Shown: piece by piece, positions 17,365 through 26,326 of the stretch
How positions within the stretch are numbered: the stretch's first letter is position 1
Layout: each line of letters starts with the position of its first letter
Assembly: GCF_023716485.1 (NCBI RefSeq)
Contig: NZ_CP092418.1
Location: 2,091,001-2,155,000 of the forward strand
Length of the DNA stretch: 64,000 nucleotides
Reading direction: 5' to 3'
From: Microbulbifer variabilis
GTDB taxonomy: Bacteria; Pseudomonadota; Gammaproteobacteria; Pseudomonadales; Cellvibrionaceae
Position numbers and translations under genes: made by a program
Notes under the pieces: model-generated
What the model saw: the letters and a program-made list of their open reading frames with translations, nothing else
The model's database searches: none
What the model was told of the DNA's origin: nothing

Positions 17365-19905
17365 ATGGCGGGCCAGGATTTATACCAGGTGGTTTCCACG
17401 GGAAGGACACTCCACGCCAAAGAAGCAGGGGCTGTGACTCGGGATATCGCCAAACTATTTTCGGTTCCTGAGGCCCAGGCTCGCAGATTACTGTTAAAAG
17501 GCTGGGTGATTAAAGACAGCCTGGCATCGTCACAGGCCCTGGAGTACAGGGCCAAGCTGCACAAGATCGGTCTTCGTGCCGAGGTTTGCCCTACGGGAAA
17601 GTTCGATAACCAACAGCTGATTGCAAAAATCAAAGTGGCCCAACGGCGCAAGGCCAATGCAGCAGAAAAGATGCCGACAAGTACGGCCTCGGCAGGTGCA
17701 TCCAAGGCTGGGACTGCACGAGAGCAAGAGGTAGAGAAACCGCTTTCGGTGAGCAATGCCAAAGGAAGCGTTGCCCCCCCTCTGGATTCCGAAAAGGTCA
17801 AACCACAGGCAACAGAGCCTGAAGCCAATGAAAAGAGGGCGTTCTTCAGCAATAGAAAAACGCAGCTGGCTACAGTGGGTTGGCGAGTGCTTTTCGGATT
17901 ACTCCCTGCTTTAACGGTACCTACAATTTTTATCGGCTTGGCAGCTCTGTGTCTCTATGGTGCCGGTGCACTGCTCTGGCAAACTCCCTTGGCAGTTTGG
18001 CAGGGGGAGTTAACTGGGGGCACTTTACTCATCAGTCTAGGGGGGGCGGCAGTCTTTATTTTTTTATTGTTGTTGGTCGCTTTGCCTTATTTTTGCTTCC
18101 CTCGAGAAATGCGTCCAAGGCCTGGCGAAGTCCCTCTGAAGCAAGCGGACAACAAAGATTTATTGCCCTTACTTGAGCAATTGTCTAGTGCAACAAAACT
18201 GCCCAGGGTGCAGGAGCTGATAGTCAGCCCAGACGCTCGTATTTATTGCGAGCCCAGGTTTTCTGAGGTGATGCGTCAGCAATTGCGGTTAAACCTGGGC
18301 CTGGCCAGTGTGGCTTCCCTTAGTGGCCGCGATACCTTGGCGTTAGTGGCACGCAGCCTTGGCCTTTATCAGGGAAAACTCAATGGGCTACTGGCCTGGC
18401 TGGTGTTAGATGGCGTTAGGCGCTTGGAGCTGATGCAGTGGGCACTGGAAAATGATCGAAGTGTGCTGTACCGAAGCGGGGAACCGGGTCCGCTGAAATC
18501 CTTGCATCAATTACTGGCAACTTGTGGCCACTTTCTATTGCCATTGATTGAGCGGCTAGAAAATCTGCACCGTATTGTCACTCGGGGCAGTGCACGCTAT
18601 CTGGAATGCCGGGCTGATTTCTGGGCTGCTGACTTGATTGGCAGTGGGGCTTTTGCCGAATTTGCCGGGAACTGGCATCGCCTGGTGCATGCTGACCTAA
18701 TGGTTGCCGAGACTGCCCGCGAGGCCTCGGCAGTGGGGCAGTGCTTTGAGAACATCCCTGCCGCTGTAGCCTGGACATTGAACAATCTGGATGAGGAAAC
18801 CAGTAATACCATTGAGCTCGCGATGGCTCAGGCCAGTGATCCCTGGGATGTTTTTGAGGCGGCGGATCTACAGCGTATTGAGGTGGTTCAAAAGCGCAAT
18901 ATTAGTGGGCGTCTACAACGGGAGCTTGGCTGCACGGAGCTTTTTGCCGATTTTCCCAAGTTGGCCAGTGAGGTCAGCGGGGAGGCTGGCGCGTCGGACT
19001 GTCAGGTTGTGGAGAATCGCCGATTACTTTGTGCCAGTCGCGAAGCGGAGGAGGCGTTACAGATCCTGGATGTTTATTTTAACCGTCTGCCGCCGCTCAA
19101 CCTGCTGCCACTACGCAGGCCTGCGACTCAGGAAATGCAGGCGATGGATTTACAGGCCAGTATCAATTGGCTAAGGAGCAAGCTCATTGAGCTGCGTGAA
19201 CTCCGGGAACAGCGTGAGAACACACGTCAGCTTATGGTGTCGGTGCAACTTGGCGCGGCGCTGATTCGGGCCAAGGTGCGTATCGAGCCACAGGAATACT
19301 CTCTGAATAGCGCAAGCCTCGCAGCGGCGCAGGAAGCATCGGCGTTAAAGCGGTCTGAGTTGGAGGAAATCGAGCGTCAGCTGCAGAAGATCTACTCGGT
19401 GTTTTACCAACGGTTGTGCTTGGCTTTAGTCGCTATGCCGGCACGGGAGCGCCAGCAGGCAAGGGGAATGCTTAGCCAGTTGGCTGCCTACGACGCTCTG
19501 GCCACACACCTCGAGCGCCTTGCGGGGTACAGCACCAGTCTCTCTGTATTCTCACGCCGCTTATCCCCAGGTCTTGCCGAGCGGGAATTGGTACAGAAAT
19601 ACCTGGCCCTCTCTGCTCGGGAGCTGGATGCGACCTTTGCCACAGTGGAGTCTTCTGAGCTATTAAAAGCCCAGGGATTGGATAGCGCACTTTGTATCAA
19701 GGCAAAGCGCGAGCCATTGCAACAGCTACCGCAGCGCCACCAGGAGGCATTGGCCGTGGTGCGTACTATGGAGTCCCGCTGTAATTATGCAAGTACGGTA
19801 ATTCTGGAGCGCTATCAAATCCAGCTGGCGGCCCTGCTGCAACGTTGTCTGCATAGAGAAGGGCAGCTGGAAGTGAATCCTTTACGTCTCCTGCAAGCGG
19901 TTTAG
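17365..19905 (+). CDS. large membrane protein with a degenerate M48-type peptidase domain
   Basis: The 846-residue protein starts at an ATG with a good AGGAG site. Residues 1-80 form a helical cytoplasmic domain and 90-165 a low-complexity linker. Two membrane stretches follow at about 172-208 and 222-248. Residues 255-480 resemble the M48 (HtpX-like) peptidase layout: LALVARSLGLYQGKLNG sits where the family has AHELGH, and ARYLECRADFWAADLIGSGAF matches the third-ligand ExxAD region. The zinc-binding HExxH is gone (H, E, H read as R, S, L), while the Glu of ECRAD remains. The C-terminal 300 residues are helical and Leu/Gln/Arg-rich with coiled-coil character. It is probably a non-catalytic scaffold or regulator. 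Confidence 0.7.
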   Translation: MAGQDLYQVVSTGRTLHAKEAGAVTRDIAKLFSVPEAQARRLLLKGWVIKDSLASSQALEYRAKLHKIGLRAEVCPTGKFDNQQLIAKIKVAQRRKANAAEKMPTSTASAGASKAGTAREQEVEKPLSVSNAKGSVAPPLDSEKVKPQATEPEANEKRAFFSNRKTQLATVGWRVLFGLLPALTVPTIFIGLAALCLYGAGALLWQTPLAVWQGELTGGTLLISLGGAAVFIFLLLLVALPYFCFPREMRPRPGEVPLKQADNKDLLPLLEQLSSATKLPRVQELIVSPDARIYCEPRFSEVMRQQLRLNLGLASVASLSGRDTLALVARSLGLYQGKLNGLLAWLVLDGVRRLELMQWALENDRSVLYRSGEPGPLKSLHQLLATCGHFLLPLIERLENLHRIVTRGSARYLECRADFWAADLIGSGAFAEFAGNWHRLVHADLMVAETAREASAVGQCFENIPAAVAWTLNNLDEETSNTIELAMAQASDPWDVFEAADLQRIEVVQKRNISGRLQRELGCTELFADFPKLASEVSGEAGASDCQVVENRRLLCASREAEEALQILDVYFNRLPPLNLLPLRRPATQEMQAMDLQASINWLRSKLIELRELREQRENTRQLMVSVQLGAALIRAKVRIEPQEYSLNSASLAAAQEASALKRSELEEIERQLQKIYSVFYQRLCLALVAMPARERQQARGMLSQLAAYDALATHLERLAGYSTSLSVFSRRLSPGLAERELVQKYLALSARELDATFATVESSELLKAQGLDSALCIKAKREPLQQLPQRHQEALAVVRTMESRCNYASTVILERYQIQLAALLQRCLHREGQLEVNPLRLLQAV

Positions 19906-19942
19906 AGCCTGTTGGTATTCAATGAGTTGTCGCCAGGCTCTA
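19903..19942. terminator. hairpin between convergent genes
   Basis: TAGAGCCTG at 19903-19911 pairs perfectly with CAGGCTCTA at 19934-19942, with a 22-base loop. It overlaps the last bases of both the M48-like gene and the oppositely transcribed yciH gene, so it may terminate both. Confidence 0.45.
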
Positions 19943-20263
19943 TCCGCCGGCAAGCTTCACTTTGTAGTTTTTGGATTCCAATAGCGCTTTGATTTCCGCG
20001 CGCTTGTCGCCCTGGATTTCGATCACACCGTCTTTCAGGGCACCACCGCAGCCACAGCGTTTTTTCAATTCCGCCAGTAGTAACTTCAACTCACCATCGG
20101 TGCCGTCCACGCCACGCACACAGGTAACCCCTTTGCCCTTGCGTCCTTTAGTCTCTCTTTGGATGCGCACAATCCCATCACCCTGGTGACGCTTCTCTGC
20201 TGCGGGCTCTTCTTTGATACGACCGCGGTCGGTGGAATAAACGAGACGGTTCTCCTTGGCCAT
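19940..20263 (-). CDS. yciH: SUI1/eIF1 family protein YciH
   Basis: The 107-residue protein has the SUI1 fold signature: GDGIVRIQRETKGRKGKGVT, then LLLAELKKRCGCGGALKDG and a closing EIQGDKRAEIKALLESKNYKV. It binds the small ribosomal subunit and affects start-site fidelity in homologues. I start it at MAKENRLVYSTDRG (ATG at 20263), the usual family start; a longer frame to 20338 lacks family similarity. Confidence 0.92.
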   Translation of the reverse strand: MAKENRLVYSTDRGRIKEEPAAEKRHQGDGIVRIQRETKGRKGKGVTCVRGVDGTDGELKLLLAELKKRCGCGGALKDGVIEIQGDKRAEIKALLESKNYKVKLAGG

Positions 20264-20449
20264 GGTTGGGCGCTCTCCAAAAAATTGTTGCACAGGGTAA
20301 CTGGGGCGCGATTGTGCCCGAGGCGTGGGGGAAGTCAAAGAGGTAGCGGCTGAATATCTGGATGAGAATGGAATAGGGGGCGACCCACCAGCCCCCAGCA
20401 GGTAAAATTTGAGCGCAAATCCTTGGTAGCTGGTAGAAGAGGTTGATCC

Positions 20450-21283
20450 ATGGCGTTGACTGGACGTCGAAAACTGCTCAATGAAGTGATCTTTGGCACC
20501 GAGACGCCCGCTGGGCGCAACTTTGATGTGTTTTTGATCTGGGCAATTTTAATTAGTGTGGGACTGGTACTGCTGGCTTCAATTGGACCAATAGCTGACC
20601 GCTACGGCACGCTCCTGATCACATTGGAATGGCTTTTTACCGGGCTGTTTACCCTGGAATATGCCGCCCGTATCTATTGTTCAGTAAACAGGCGCAAGTA
20701 TATTTTCAGTTTCTACGGTGTTGTTGATCTGCTGGCAATTCTGCCCAGCTATCTGGCTCTTCTGTATACCGGTGCAACCTACCTATTGGTAATCCGTTTG
20801 CTGCGGGTGTTGAGAATCTTCAGGATATTGAAGCTGGTGCGTTATTTACAGGATGCCAACCTGCTACTGCGGGCCCTGGGTTTGGCCCGGCGAAAGATCC
20901 TGGTGTTTTATTCCAGCGTACTAGTGATGTGCGTCATCTTCGGCTCATTGATGTTTGTGGTAGAGGGGCCGGAAAATGGATTTACCAGCATCCCCACCAG
21001 TGTTTACTGGGCCATTGTAACGATTACCACGGTTGGCTACGGGGATATCTCTCCGCATACGCCACTGGGTCAGGCGATAGCGGCCATGACCATGTTGATT
21101 GGTTATTCAATTATCGCTGTACCCACCGGAATTTTGACTGCAGAGCTGGCCGGTGAGATGCATCGCGAACGCAAGCATCACCGCTGCAACAACTGCGGGC
21201 GCAGTGTCCATGATCCAGATGCTGAGTTTTGCAAGTTTTGTGGTTACCGGCTCGAGCCGTCTTTACAAGTGGAAGAGGTTTGA
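20450..21283 (+). CDS. voltage-gated potassium channel with a C-terminal zinc ribbon
   Basis: The 277-residue protein has six predicted membrane segments. The S4-like segment is LLVIRLLRVLRIFRILKLVRYL with regularly spaced Arg residues, and the pore filter TTVGYGD near residue 193 marks a K+-selective channel. After the last helix (GYSIIAVPTGILTAEL) there is a short charged linker and a CNNCGRSV...CKFCGYRL zinc ribbon at about 245-268. The ribbon replaces the RCK/TrkA domain of many bacterial channels and may aid assembly or gating. A GAGG site precedes the ATG. It is monocistronic, convergent with the thioesterase gene. Confidence 0.88.
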   Translation: MALTGRRKLLNEVIFGTETPAGRNFDVFLIWAILISVGLVLLASIGPIADRYGTLLITLEWLFTGLFTLEYAARIYCSVNRRKYIFSFYGVVDLLAILPSYLALLYTGATYLLVIRLLRVLRIFRILKLVRYLQDANLLLRALGLARRKILVFYSSVLVMCVIFGSLMFVVEGPENGFTSIPTSVYWAIVTITTVGYGDISPHTPLGQAIAAMTMLIGYSIIAVPTGILTAELAGEMHRERKHHRCNNCGRSVHDPDAEFCKFCGYRLEPSLQVEEV

Positions 21284-21290
21284 TTTGATT

Positions 21291-21315
21291 GCGGGTGCCT
21301 CACAGAGGCTCCCGC
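21291..21315. terminator. hairpin after the channel gene
   Basis: GCGGG-T-GCCTC pairs with GAGGC-T-CCCGC around an ACA loop; a T-rich stretch (ATTTTTG) follows within 12 bases. It lies between two convergent genes and probably serves the channel gene. Confidence 0.65.
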
Positions 21316-21334
21316 TAACCCTAATTTTTGCGGA

Positions 21335-21799
21335 TTACCATTCGTCGGGTACACGTACCGCGACTACGTCGGCCTTAGCGCAGAGGCGCCCGTCACTGCT
21401 GAGTTCACAGTGCAGGATAGTTTTCTTGGGGCCGCGCTCGACAATGGTGGCTTCTAAGAGTACTGGTTGATCAATAGCGGCGGGAGCCAGGTATTTTATG
21501 TCCAGCTTGCCGGTGGCGAACCAGATCTTGTCTCCGCTACCCACCTTGCGGCCAGCCTGCAGATAGCCATCGGCGATAGCGGTACACACAGTGTGGCAAT
21601 CGATGACTGTGGCGATAATGCCACCGTTCAAATATTGAGCGGGCCCTGCATTGTGGTAAGGGCTGGGAGTGAATAGACAGCGGGACTTATCCGGCTCTAC
21701 CCAATAGCTTTTAATACGCAGGCCTTGGTCATTGTCCGGCCCGCAGCCAAAACAGTGGTTGCCTTGAATCTGATCCTGAATGGCGATTTGCTCAGTCAT
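21335..21799 (-). CDS. PaaI-type hotdog-fold thioesterase
   Basis: The 154-residue protein has the hotdog thioesterase layout: HCFGCGPDNDQGLRIKSYW, then YLNGGIIATVIDCHTVCTAIA, where the GGIxATxxDxxx helix carries the usual catalytic Asp, and GKLDIKYLAPAAIDQPVLLEA in the third strand region. The HCFGCGxxNxxGL opening is common in this subgroup. The likely reaction is acyl-CoA hydrolysis with unknown acyl chain. It stands alone. Confidence 0.8.
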   Translation of the reverse strand: MTEQIAIQDQIQGNHCFGCGPDNDQGLRIKSYWVEPDKSRCLFTPSPYHNAGPAQYLNGGIIATVIDCHTVCTAIADGYLQAGRKVGSGDKIWFATGKLDIKYLAPAAIDQPVLLEATIVERGPKKTILHCELSSDGRLCAKADVVAVRVPDEW

Positions 21800-21908
21800 A
21801 ACTATCCCTCGCTGTGGACGCGCATAGTAACGATTTGCGCCAGGGAGGGGAAGAAACTAACCTTGCGGACCTGCAATAGAGTTACCCAAATTATTTGGAC
21901 CTAGATAC

Positions 21909-23054
21909 ATGGAAATATACGGCTTTTGCGCCCCCGGTTTTGAAGCCCTGTTCGAGGCTTTCGCAAAGAATTTTCGCGAGTGTGGAGATACCGGTGCCGC
22001 CTTCGCGGTGCGCCAGCATGGCGAGTTGATCTGCTCCCTGTGGGCGGGCAGCGCCGATCGGGATGGGGAGCAACCCTTTACCGAAGAGACTCTGGTCAAT
22101 GTGTTTTCATCCAGCAAAGGTGTACTAGCACTGCTAGCTATGCAGCAAGTACAGGCTGGTAAGCTGGATCTGGATCGCCCGGTTGCAGACTATTGGCCGG
22201 AATTTGCACAGAACAAAGAATCTGTCACCGCGCGACAATTACTTAGCCATCGCAGTGGTTTGGTCGCTTTTCGCGAGCGGGTTAAAGACAACCTTATTTA
22301 CGATTGGCAAGCGGCCTGCGATGCGGTTGCCGAAACAGCCCCCTGGTGGGAGCCGGGTAGTGAACAGGGGTATGCGCCTTTTCTCTACGGCTGGAGCCTG
22401 GGCGGCCTGATCGAACGGGTTGCTGAAAAACCTCTGTTGGAACTTTATCGGGAAATGCTAGCCAAACCCCTCAATCTCGATGGCGGCTTTGGTGCGCTGG
22501 GGCATAGTTCAAGCCGAATTGCCGATGTGAGCCCATTGAAACAGCCATTGCCGGAGTTGCGTGAGAATGCCATTGGCCGGGCAATTAAAGAGGATCGCAA
22601 AGGCCCCGTGGCCATGGCGTTTAGCAACCCCGTTAGCTTGATGATGGGCACCAATAGCCCCGAGTGGCGCGGTGCCCTGATTCCTGCAGCCAATGGCCAT
22701 TTCAGTGCGCGGGATCTTGCTGCAGTTTACGGGGACCTGGCGGGGGGAAATCCAATTACCCTGGGGCAAAAATGGGTCGATGAGGCTTCCCGAGAGCAGA
22801 GCCGTGGGCGGGATAAAGTATTGCAGGCCGAGGTGAGTTTTGGCTGTGGTTTTATCCGTAGTACTCAGGCGGCCGATCTGCGTTTTGGTGGAAAGCAAGG
22901 TTTTGGTCACCCTGGTGCTGGGGGTAGCGTCGGCTTTGCCGATCCGGAGCAGGGCCTGGGGGTGGGTTATATCACTACACGACTGGGGCAGAGCCTGTTT
23001 ATGGATCGGCGCGCGGTTAGTTTGGTCGAGACTCTGTACGGATTATTGAAATGA
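21909..23054 (+). CDS. serine hydrolase, beta-lactamase/esterase EstB family
   Basis: The 381-residue protein has class C beta-lactamase-fold motifs: NVFSSSKGVLALLAMQ near residue 65 holds the SxxK pair (Ser-Ser-Ser-Lys), QLLSHRSGLVAF is the family LL.HxSGL motif, GYAPFLYGWSLGGLIER sits where the Tyr of the YxN motif lies, and FGHPGAGGSVGFADPEQGLG is the HxGxGG motif. There is no signal peptide, so it is cytoplasmic. It is probably an esterase rather than an antibiotic-degrading enzyme. It overlaps the slyX start by four bases. Confidence 0.85.
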   Translation: MEIYGFCAPGFEALFEAFAKNFRECGDTGAAFAVRQHGELICSLWAGSADRDGEQPFTEETLVNVFSSSKGVLALLAMQQVQAGKLDLDRPVADYWPEFAQNKESVTARQLLSHRSGLVAFRERVKDNLIYDWQAACDAVAETAPWWEPGSEQGYAPFLYGWSLGGLIERVAEKPLLELYREMLAKPLNLDGGFGALGHSSSRIADVSPLKQPLPELRENAIGRAIKEDRKGPVAMAFSNPVSLMMGTNSPEWRGALIPAANGHFSARDLAAVYGDLAGGNPITLGQKWVDEASREQSRGRDKVLQAEVSFGCGFIRSTQAADLRFGGKQGFGHPGAGGSVGFADPEQGLGVGYITTRLGQSLFMDRRAVSLVETLYGLLK

Positions 23055-23278
23055 CAGAAGACGTTTTAAAACTGATGGAGCGAATCGACGAGCTGGAGAC
23101 TCGCTTGGCTTTTCAGGAAGATACGATTTCTCAATTGAATGATGTCATTGCGCGCCAAGATGCGGATATTCGCTCTGTAGTAGCAAGAATGCGTGAGCTT
23201 GGAGAGAAGTACAGCGCGCTAACCTTTGAAATGCAGGCTGGCGGCAAGCCAGTCGACGAAAAACCCCCTCATTACTGA
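23051..23278 (+). CDS. slyX: SlyX family coiled-coil protein
   Basis: The 75-residue protein is a short coiled coil (LMERIDELETRLAFQEDTIS, then LNDVIARQDADI) ending in EKPPHY, the PPHY tail seen in SlyX proteins. The function of SlyX is unclear. Its start overlaps the hydrolase stop (ATGA), so the two are translationally coupled. Confidence 0.9.
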   Translation: MTEDVLKLMERIDELETRLAFQEDTISQLNDVIARQDADIRSVVARMRELGEKYSALTFEMQAGGKPVDEKPPHY

Positions 23279-23953
23279 GGAACATTAAAAGTAGGGCAAT
23301 AAAGTAGGCGGGCACGCCACTTGGTTGCCTTAATAATATGCTGGCGCAGAAATACAAATTTGCCGGCTAAGATGAAATTTATGTCGACAGGCATCGCCAA
23401 AATTTATTGAAAATAACTCGATGTCACTTCGGCGCTGCCTTAAGTATTAAAGCGTCTAAAAAAGTTTGTATTGTATCGTCTTTGCTATTGACAAACTTTT
23501 CCACACTCAATAGTGGGCTAACTGGCGCTCTAGTATTTATCGGCCCAGCTGGTACATAATTTCTTCCGTCGCCTATAACTCGTTGTTTTTAAAGAGAAAA
23601 CTAGGGAGTTTAAAAAATAAACAAATCGCTGTAAGCGAGAGTCAATGCCGCCTGGCGGGGACCTTCGTTTATTAATGCACAAAGTTATCCACAGAAGCTG
23701 TGGAAGAAGTTTGCAGCGTTTACTTTTTGTGCAGCAACTTAGTGCGAAAGTGCCGCAAGCTGGAAATTCGATGCTTGCAATGGGGACTGGTCAATAGAAC
23801 TGGTAATGGCTTCGCCGTAATCTTCACATAATTTGGTTGGGTTGATTCAGCCGCCGGTCAGCTTTTAGCTGGATAATGCCGGCACTGTGATGGAGCACTG
23901 GGTTCAGTGCGTCCCGATACCCATTTATTAAAAGTGCGTTAGGAGAACCAATA
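23279..23953. other. intergenic region with DnaA-box-like sites, no gene
   Basis: About 675 bp contain no convincing gene. A perfect TTATCCACA lies at 23685-23693 and a one-mismatch TTTTCCACA at 23497-23505. Other content is AT-rich with no clear repeat array. The last 100 bp should hold the promoter of the OmpA lipoprotein gene. Confidence 0.5.
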
Positions 23954-24601
23954 ATGAAACATTGGGTAGCAATTCTCGCTATGGGCTCACTGGTAGGCTG
24001 TTCCACCCTGGATCCCTACACCGGTGAAAGCAAAACCAGTAATGCCGCCAAGGGGGCCGGAATAGGCGCCGTAGCGGGTGCTATTGTCGGCGTGGCAACA
24101 GCGAGTAAGAAAGACCGCAAGAAGGGAGCTCTGACTGGTGCTCTGGGCGGTGCCGCGATTGGTGGCGGTATCGGTTACTACATGGATCGCCAGGAAATGG
24201 CTTTGCGCCAGCGTCTGGAAGGCAGTGGTGTACGAGTCCAACGTGAAGGGGACAACATTCGCCTGATCATGCCGGGCAACATCACTTTTGGTTCCAATCG
24301 CTCAGATATTCGCACGGATTTCTATGACACGCTCGAATCCGTAACGGTAGTTTTGCAAGAGTTTAATAAGACCGCCATCCGCGTGAGTGGCCATACCGAC
24401 AGCACTGGTTCCGACGTGTATAACCAGTCCCTGAGTGAGCAGCGGGCTAACTCTGTGGCGAGCTTCTTCAGCCATAACGGCGTTTCTTCCGGCCGCGTAC
24501 AGGCTGTTGGTTATGGTGAGCGCTACCCGCTGGCCAGCAATAGTTCTGAGTCTGGCCGTCAGGCCAACCGTCGTGTTGAGTTGGAGTTACTGCCTCTGTA
24601 A
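23954..24601 (+). CDS. OmpA-family outer-membrane lipoprotein (YiaD-like)
   Basis: The 215-residue protein starts with a lipoprotein signal ending in SLVGC (Cys 16). Residues 30-80 form a glycine-zipper region (KGAGIGAVAGAIVGVA, GALTGALGGAAIGGGIGYYM) that probably inserts into or lies along the membrane. Residues 100-215 are an OmpA C-terminal peptidoglycan-binding domain: FGSNRSDIR, VSGHTDSTGSDVYNQSLSEQ, then RVQAVGYGERYPLASN and NRRVEL. It should tether the outer membrane to the cell wall. A GGAG site lies before the ATG. Confidence 0.92.
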   Translation: MKHWVAILAMGSLVGCSTLDPYTGESKTSNAAKGAGIGAVAGAIVGVATASKKDRKKGALTGALGGAAIGGGIGYYMDRQEMALRQRLEGSGVRVQREGDNIRLIMPGNITFGSNRSDIRTDFYDTLESVTVVLQEFNKTAIRVSGHTDSTGSDVYNQSLSEQRANSVASFFSHNGVSSGRVQAVGYGERYPLASNSSESGRQANRRVELELLPL

Positions 24602-24608
24602 ACACTTT

Positions 24609-24631
24609 GTGCAGCGGGTAAACGGCTGCAC
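24609..24631. terminator. possible hairpin after the OmpA lipoprotein gene
   Basis: GTGCAGC and GCTGCAC form a 7-bp stem with a 9-base loop, eight bases after the stop. There is no T run. The rest of 24632-24941 shows no gene. Confidence 0.4.
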
Positions 24632-24941
24632 TGTCAATCACTGCGTCTCGATAACCCCAAGCCCAGGTGGAAGTCTTGTACGCAGTGAAGTTACTTTTCT
24701 TTTTCAACTAATAAAATTCCAGTTGAAACCCTTCCCTCTGTATAAATCTTCTCCTTTCGATTTCTATTAGGCACTGAGTTGCACAAGGTTCTAGCGGACA
24801 CCCTGGACGTTTTTTGCACCCATATAAGTTTTGCTCCGACAAATGATTCCGGTGCATAGCTGAAGGCTAAAAAATCCGGCGACTGGCTGGTTGGCTGTGC
24901 TATCTCTACATCTACTAATAAGTAAATAGTGGAGCAAAGCC

Positions 24942-25397
24942 GTGAGTCATCGCCTGTTCAAATGGAAATCCTTATGGGTCTTTGCCTTGGTGCTAGTGGC
25001 CATCCAGGTTTTTGCCTGGCAGGAGCAAATGGCGGAATCCAGCACTAACCTGGAAGTCCGATTTGGCGCGGCTGCCGTAGTGGCACAGGTGGAGGTCATT
25101 GGTATTCACCGGGATGTAGACAGCGCGCTGTCGGAGCCGGGTGTCACGGCGATTTCAGGTTATGTCTATTCCGCGGTGCCAGGCCAGGTCTGGAAAGGTA
25201 TTGTGGCGGACCAAATTACCTTTCGCCTGGGATTGGAATATTGCGACAAGAAGCTTGAAAAGGGCGAGCGCTATCTGATTTTTGCCAGGCTCGATAGCTA
25301 CGGCAGGTTGCAGTTGCAGAGCTGTGATTCCGCGGTTGTTGAATCGGAGGCTGAGGCACTGTTGGCTGAGCTCAATGAATTCAGCTCCCAAGGCTGA
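24942..25397 (+). CDS. secreted or membrane-anchored NTR/TIMP-like protein
   Basis: The product is 151 residues with a GTG start. Residues 8-26 are hydrophobic (SLWVFALVLVAIQVFAW), a signal or anchor. The rest resembles bacterial tissue-inhibitor (NTR)-like domains: VAQVEVIGIHRD, SGYVYSAVPGQVWKG, then CDKKLEKGERYLIFARLDSYGRLQLQSCDSA, in which GERYLIFA and the two Cys residues are the usual landmarks. The cellular role of these bacterial domains is unknown. It sits alone. Confidence 0.6.
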   Translation: MSHRLFKWKSLWVFALVLVAIQVFAWQEQMAESSTNLEVRFGAAAVVAQVEVIGIHRDVDSALSEPGVTAISGYVYSAVPGQVWKGIVADQITFRLGLEYCDKKLEKGERYLIFARLDSYGRLQLQSCDSAVVESEAEALLAELNEFSSQG

Positions 25398-25688
25398 TTT
25401 CTCCAAAAGGCCACACTCATTAGAATATTCGGTTGTAAGTCGCGGGCCAGTTACAGCAATCCAGACTCTTCTGCGTAACCCCCGTGCCTTGAAGAACCCT
25501 CATGCCGGGTTATTCTTATCATTATTGGCGCCACCTTCTTTGGCCGATTGAAGTTGAACTTCCTTTGCTTCGGCGTCAAGAGGCTGCAAGGCCAGCGATT
25601 ATCGCGCGGAAGTAGGTTCCCAGAACCCTGGGGGCTGGCCAAGCAAGAGCGCAATTCTTGTAACTGCCTGGGGTCGAGAGGTCGATAT

Positions 25689-26249
25689 ATGAAGAAGCTA
25701 TTGATTCCACTGATCATCCTGCTGCTGATCATCGGATATTTTATGTCGCGTAGCGGCGAACATAAGGCCAAGGAAGCCTACGATTCGATGAACACTCCCA
25801 ATAGTGAGCAGATGAATGACAGTTCCAAGCCACCTGGCAGCGGAAGTGATTCGACTACTCCCAATAGTACTACCACGCCACCAGACGGTATGGGTAACCC
25901 CGATGCACAGATGCCACAGGGCTCTGGGCAGACAGATCCAACACCGCCTGGGGGGAGTGGCTCCAGCAGTGGGGAAGGCCCGGATACTATGGGGGCTGGA
26001 TCGACAGGGGATGCTGGGGATGTTGGCGCCGAGGGTGCTCTTCGTGGGCGTCCTGGTGAGCCTGGCGCAGAAGGGGACTCTGCAGATACTCCCAATGCAG
26101 ATTCAGATACCCCAGCGGGCAGCGTAGCGGAAGATGCCGCCAATGAGGCCCAGAAAGCTGTGGAAGGTGCAGACAATATGGATAGCACTACACCGGATGG
26201 CGATAGTGAGATGGATCAGGGCGTGGACAACAACGAAGACCAGCCCTAG
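25689..26249 (+). CDS. membrane-anchored low-complexity acidic protein
   Basis: The 186-residue product starts at ATG 25689; a longer frame upstream to 25548 looks non-coding. Residues 3-20 (KLLIPLIILLLIIGYFMS) form one membrane anchor. All that follows is disordered Pro/Ser/Gly/Thr/Asp-rich sequence with a strongly acidic end (DNMDSTTPDGDSEMDQ). It may be a periplasmic spacer or wall-associated protein. The disordered part offers no homology-based function. Confidence 0.6.
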   Translation: MKKLLIPLIILLLIIGYFMSRSGEHKAKEAYDSMNTPNSEQMNDSSKPPGSGSDSTTPNSTTTPPDGMGNPDAQMPQGSGQTDPTPPGGSGSSSGEGPDTMGAGSTGDAGDVGAEGALRGRPGEPGAEGDSADTPNADSDTPAGSVAEDAANEAQKAVEGADNMDSTTPDGDSEMDQGVDNNEDQP

Positions 26250-26286
26250 TAAAAGGATTATTAGATACTCGGTTAATAAGGAGATA

Positions 26287-26316
26287 TTGCGGGCCACCTG
26301 TTGAGGCGGCCCGCAA
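26287..26316. terminator. strong GC-rich hairpin just upstream of the SpoIIAA-like gene
   Basis: TTGCGGGCC at 26287-26295 pairs perfectly with GGCCCGCAA at 26308-26316. It lies after the low-complexity gene and only 10 bp before the next ATG, which has no clear ribosome site. It may be a terminator without a T run, or a structure affecting translation of the following gene. Confidence 0.5.
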
Positions 26317-26326
26317 CCTGTGCAAA

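Noticed and set aside
17172..17852. 226-codon - strand open frame at the start of the M48-like gene
   Set aside because: Antisense of a well-supported gene with ribosome site; no motifs in the predicted protein.
23497..23693. Chromosomal origin of replication
   Set aside because: Only two DnaA-like boxes and no dnaA/dnaN/gidA or rpmH neighbours.
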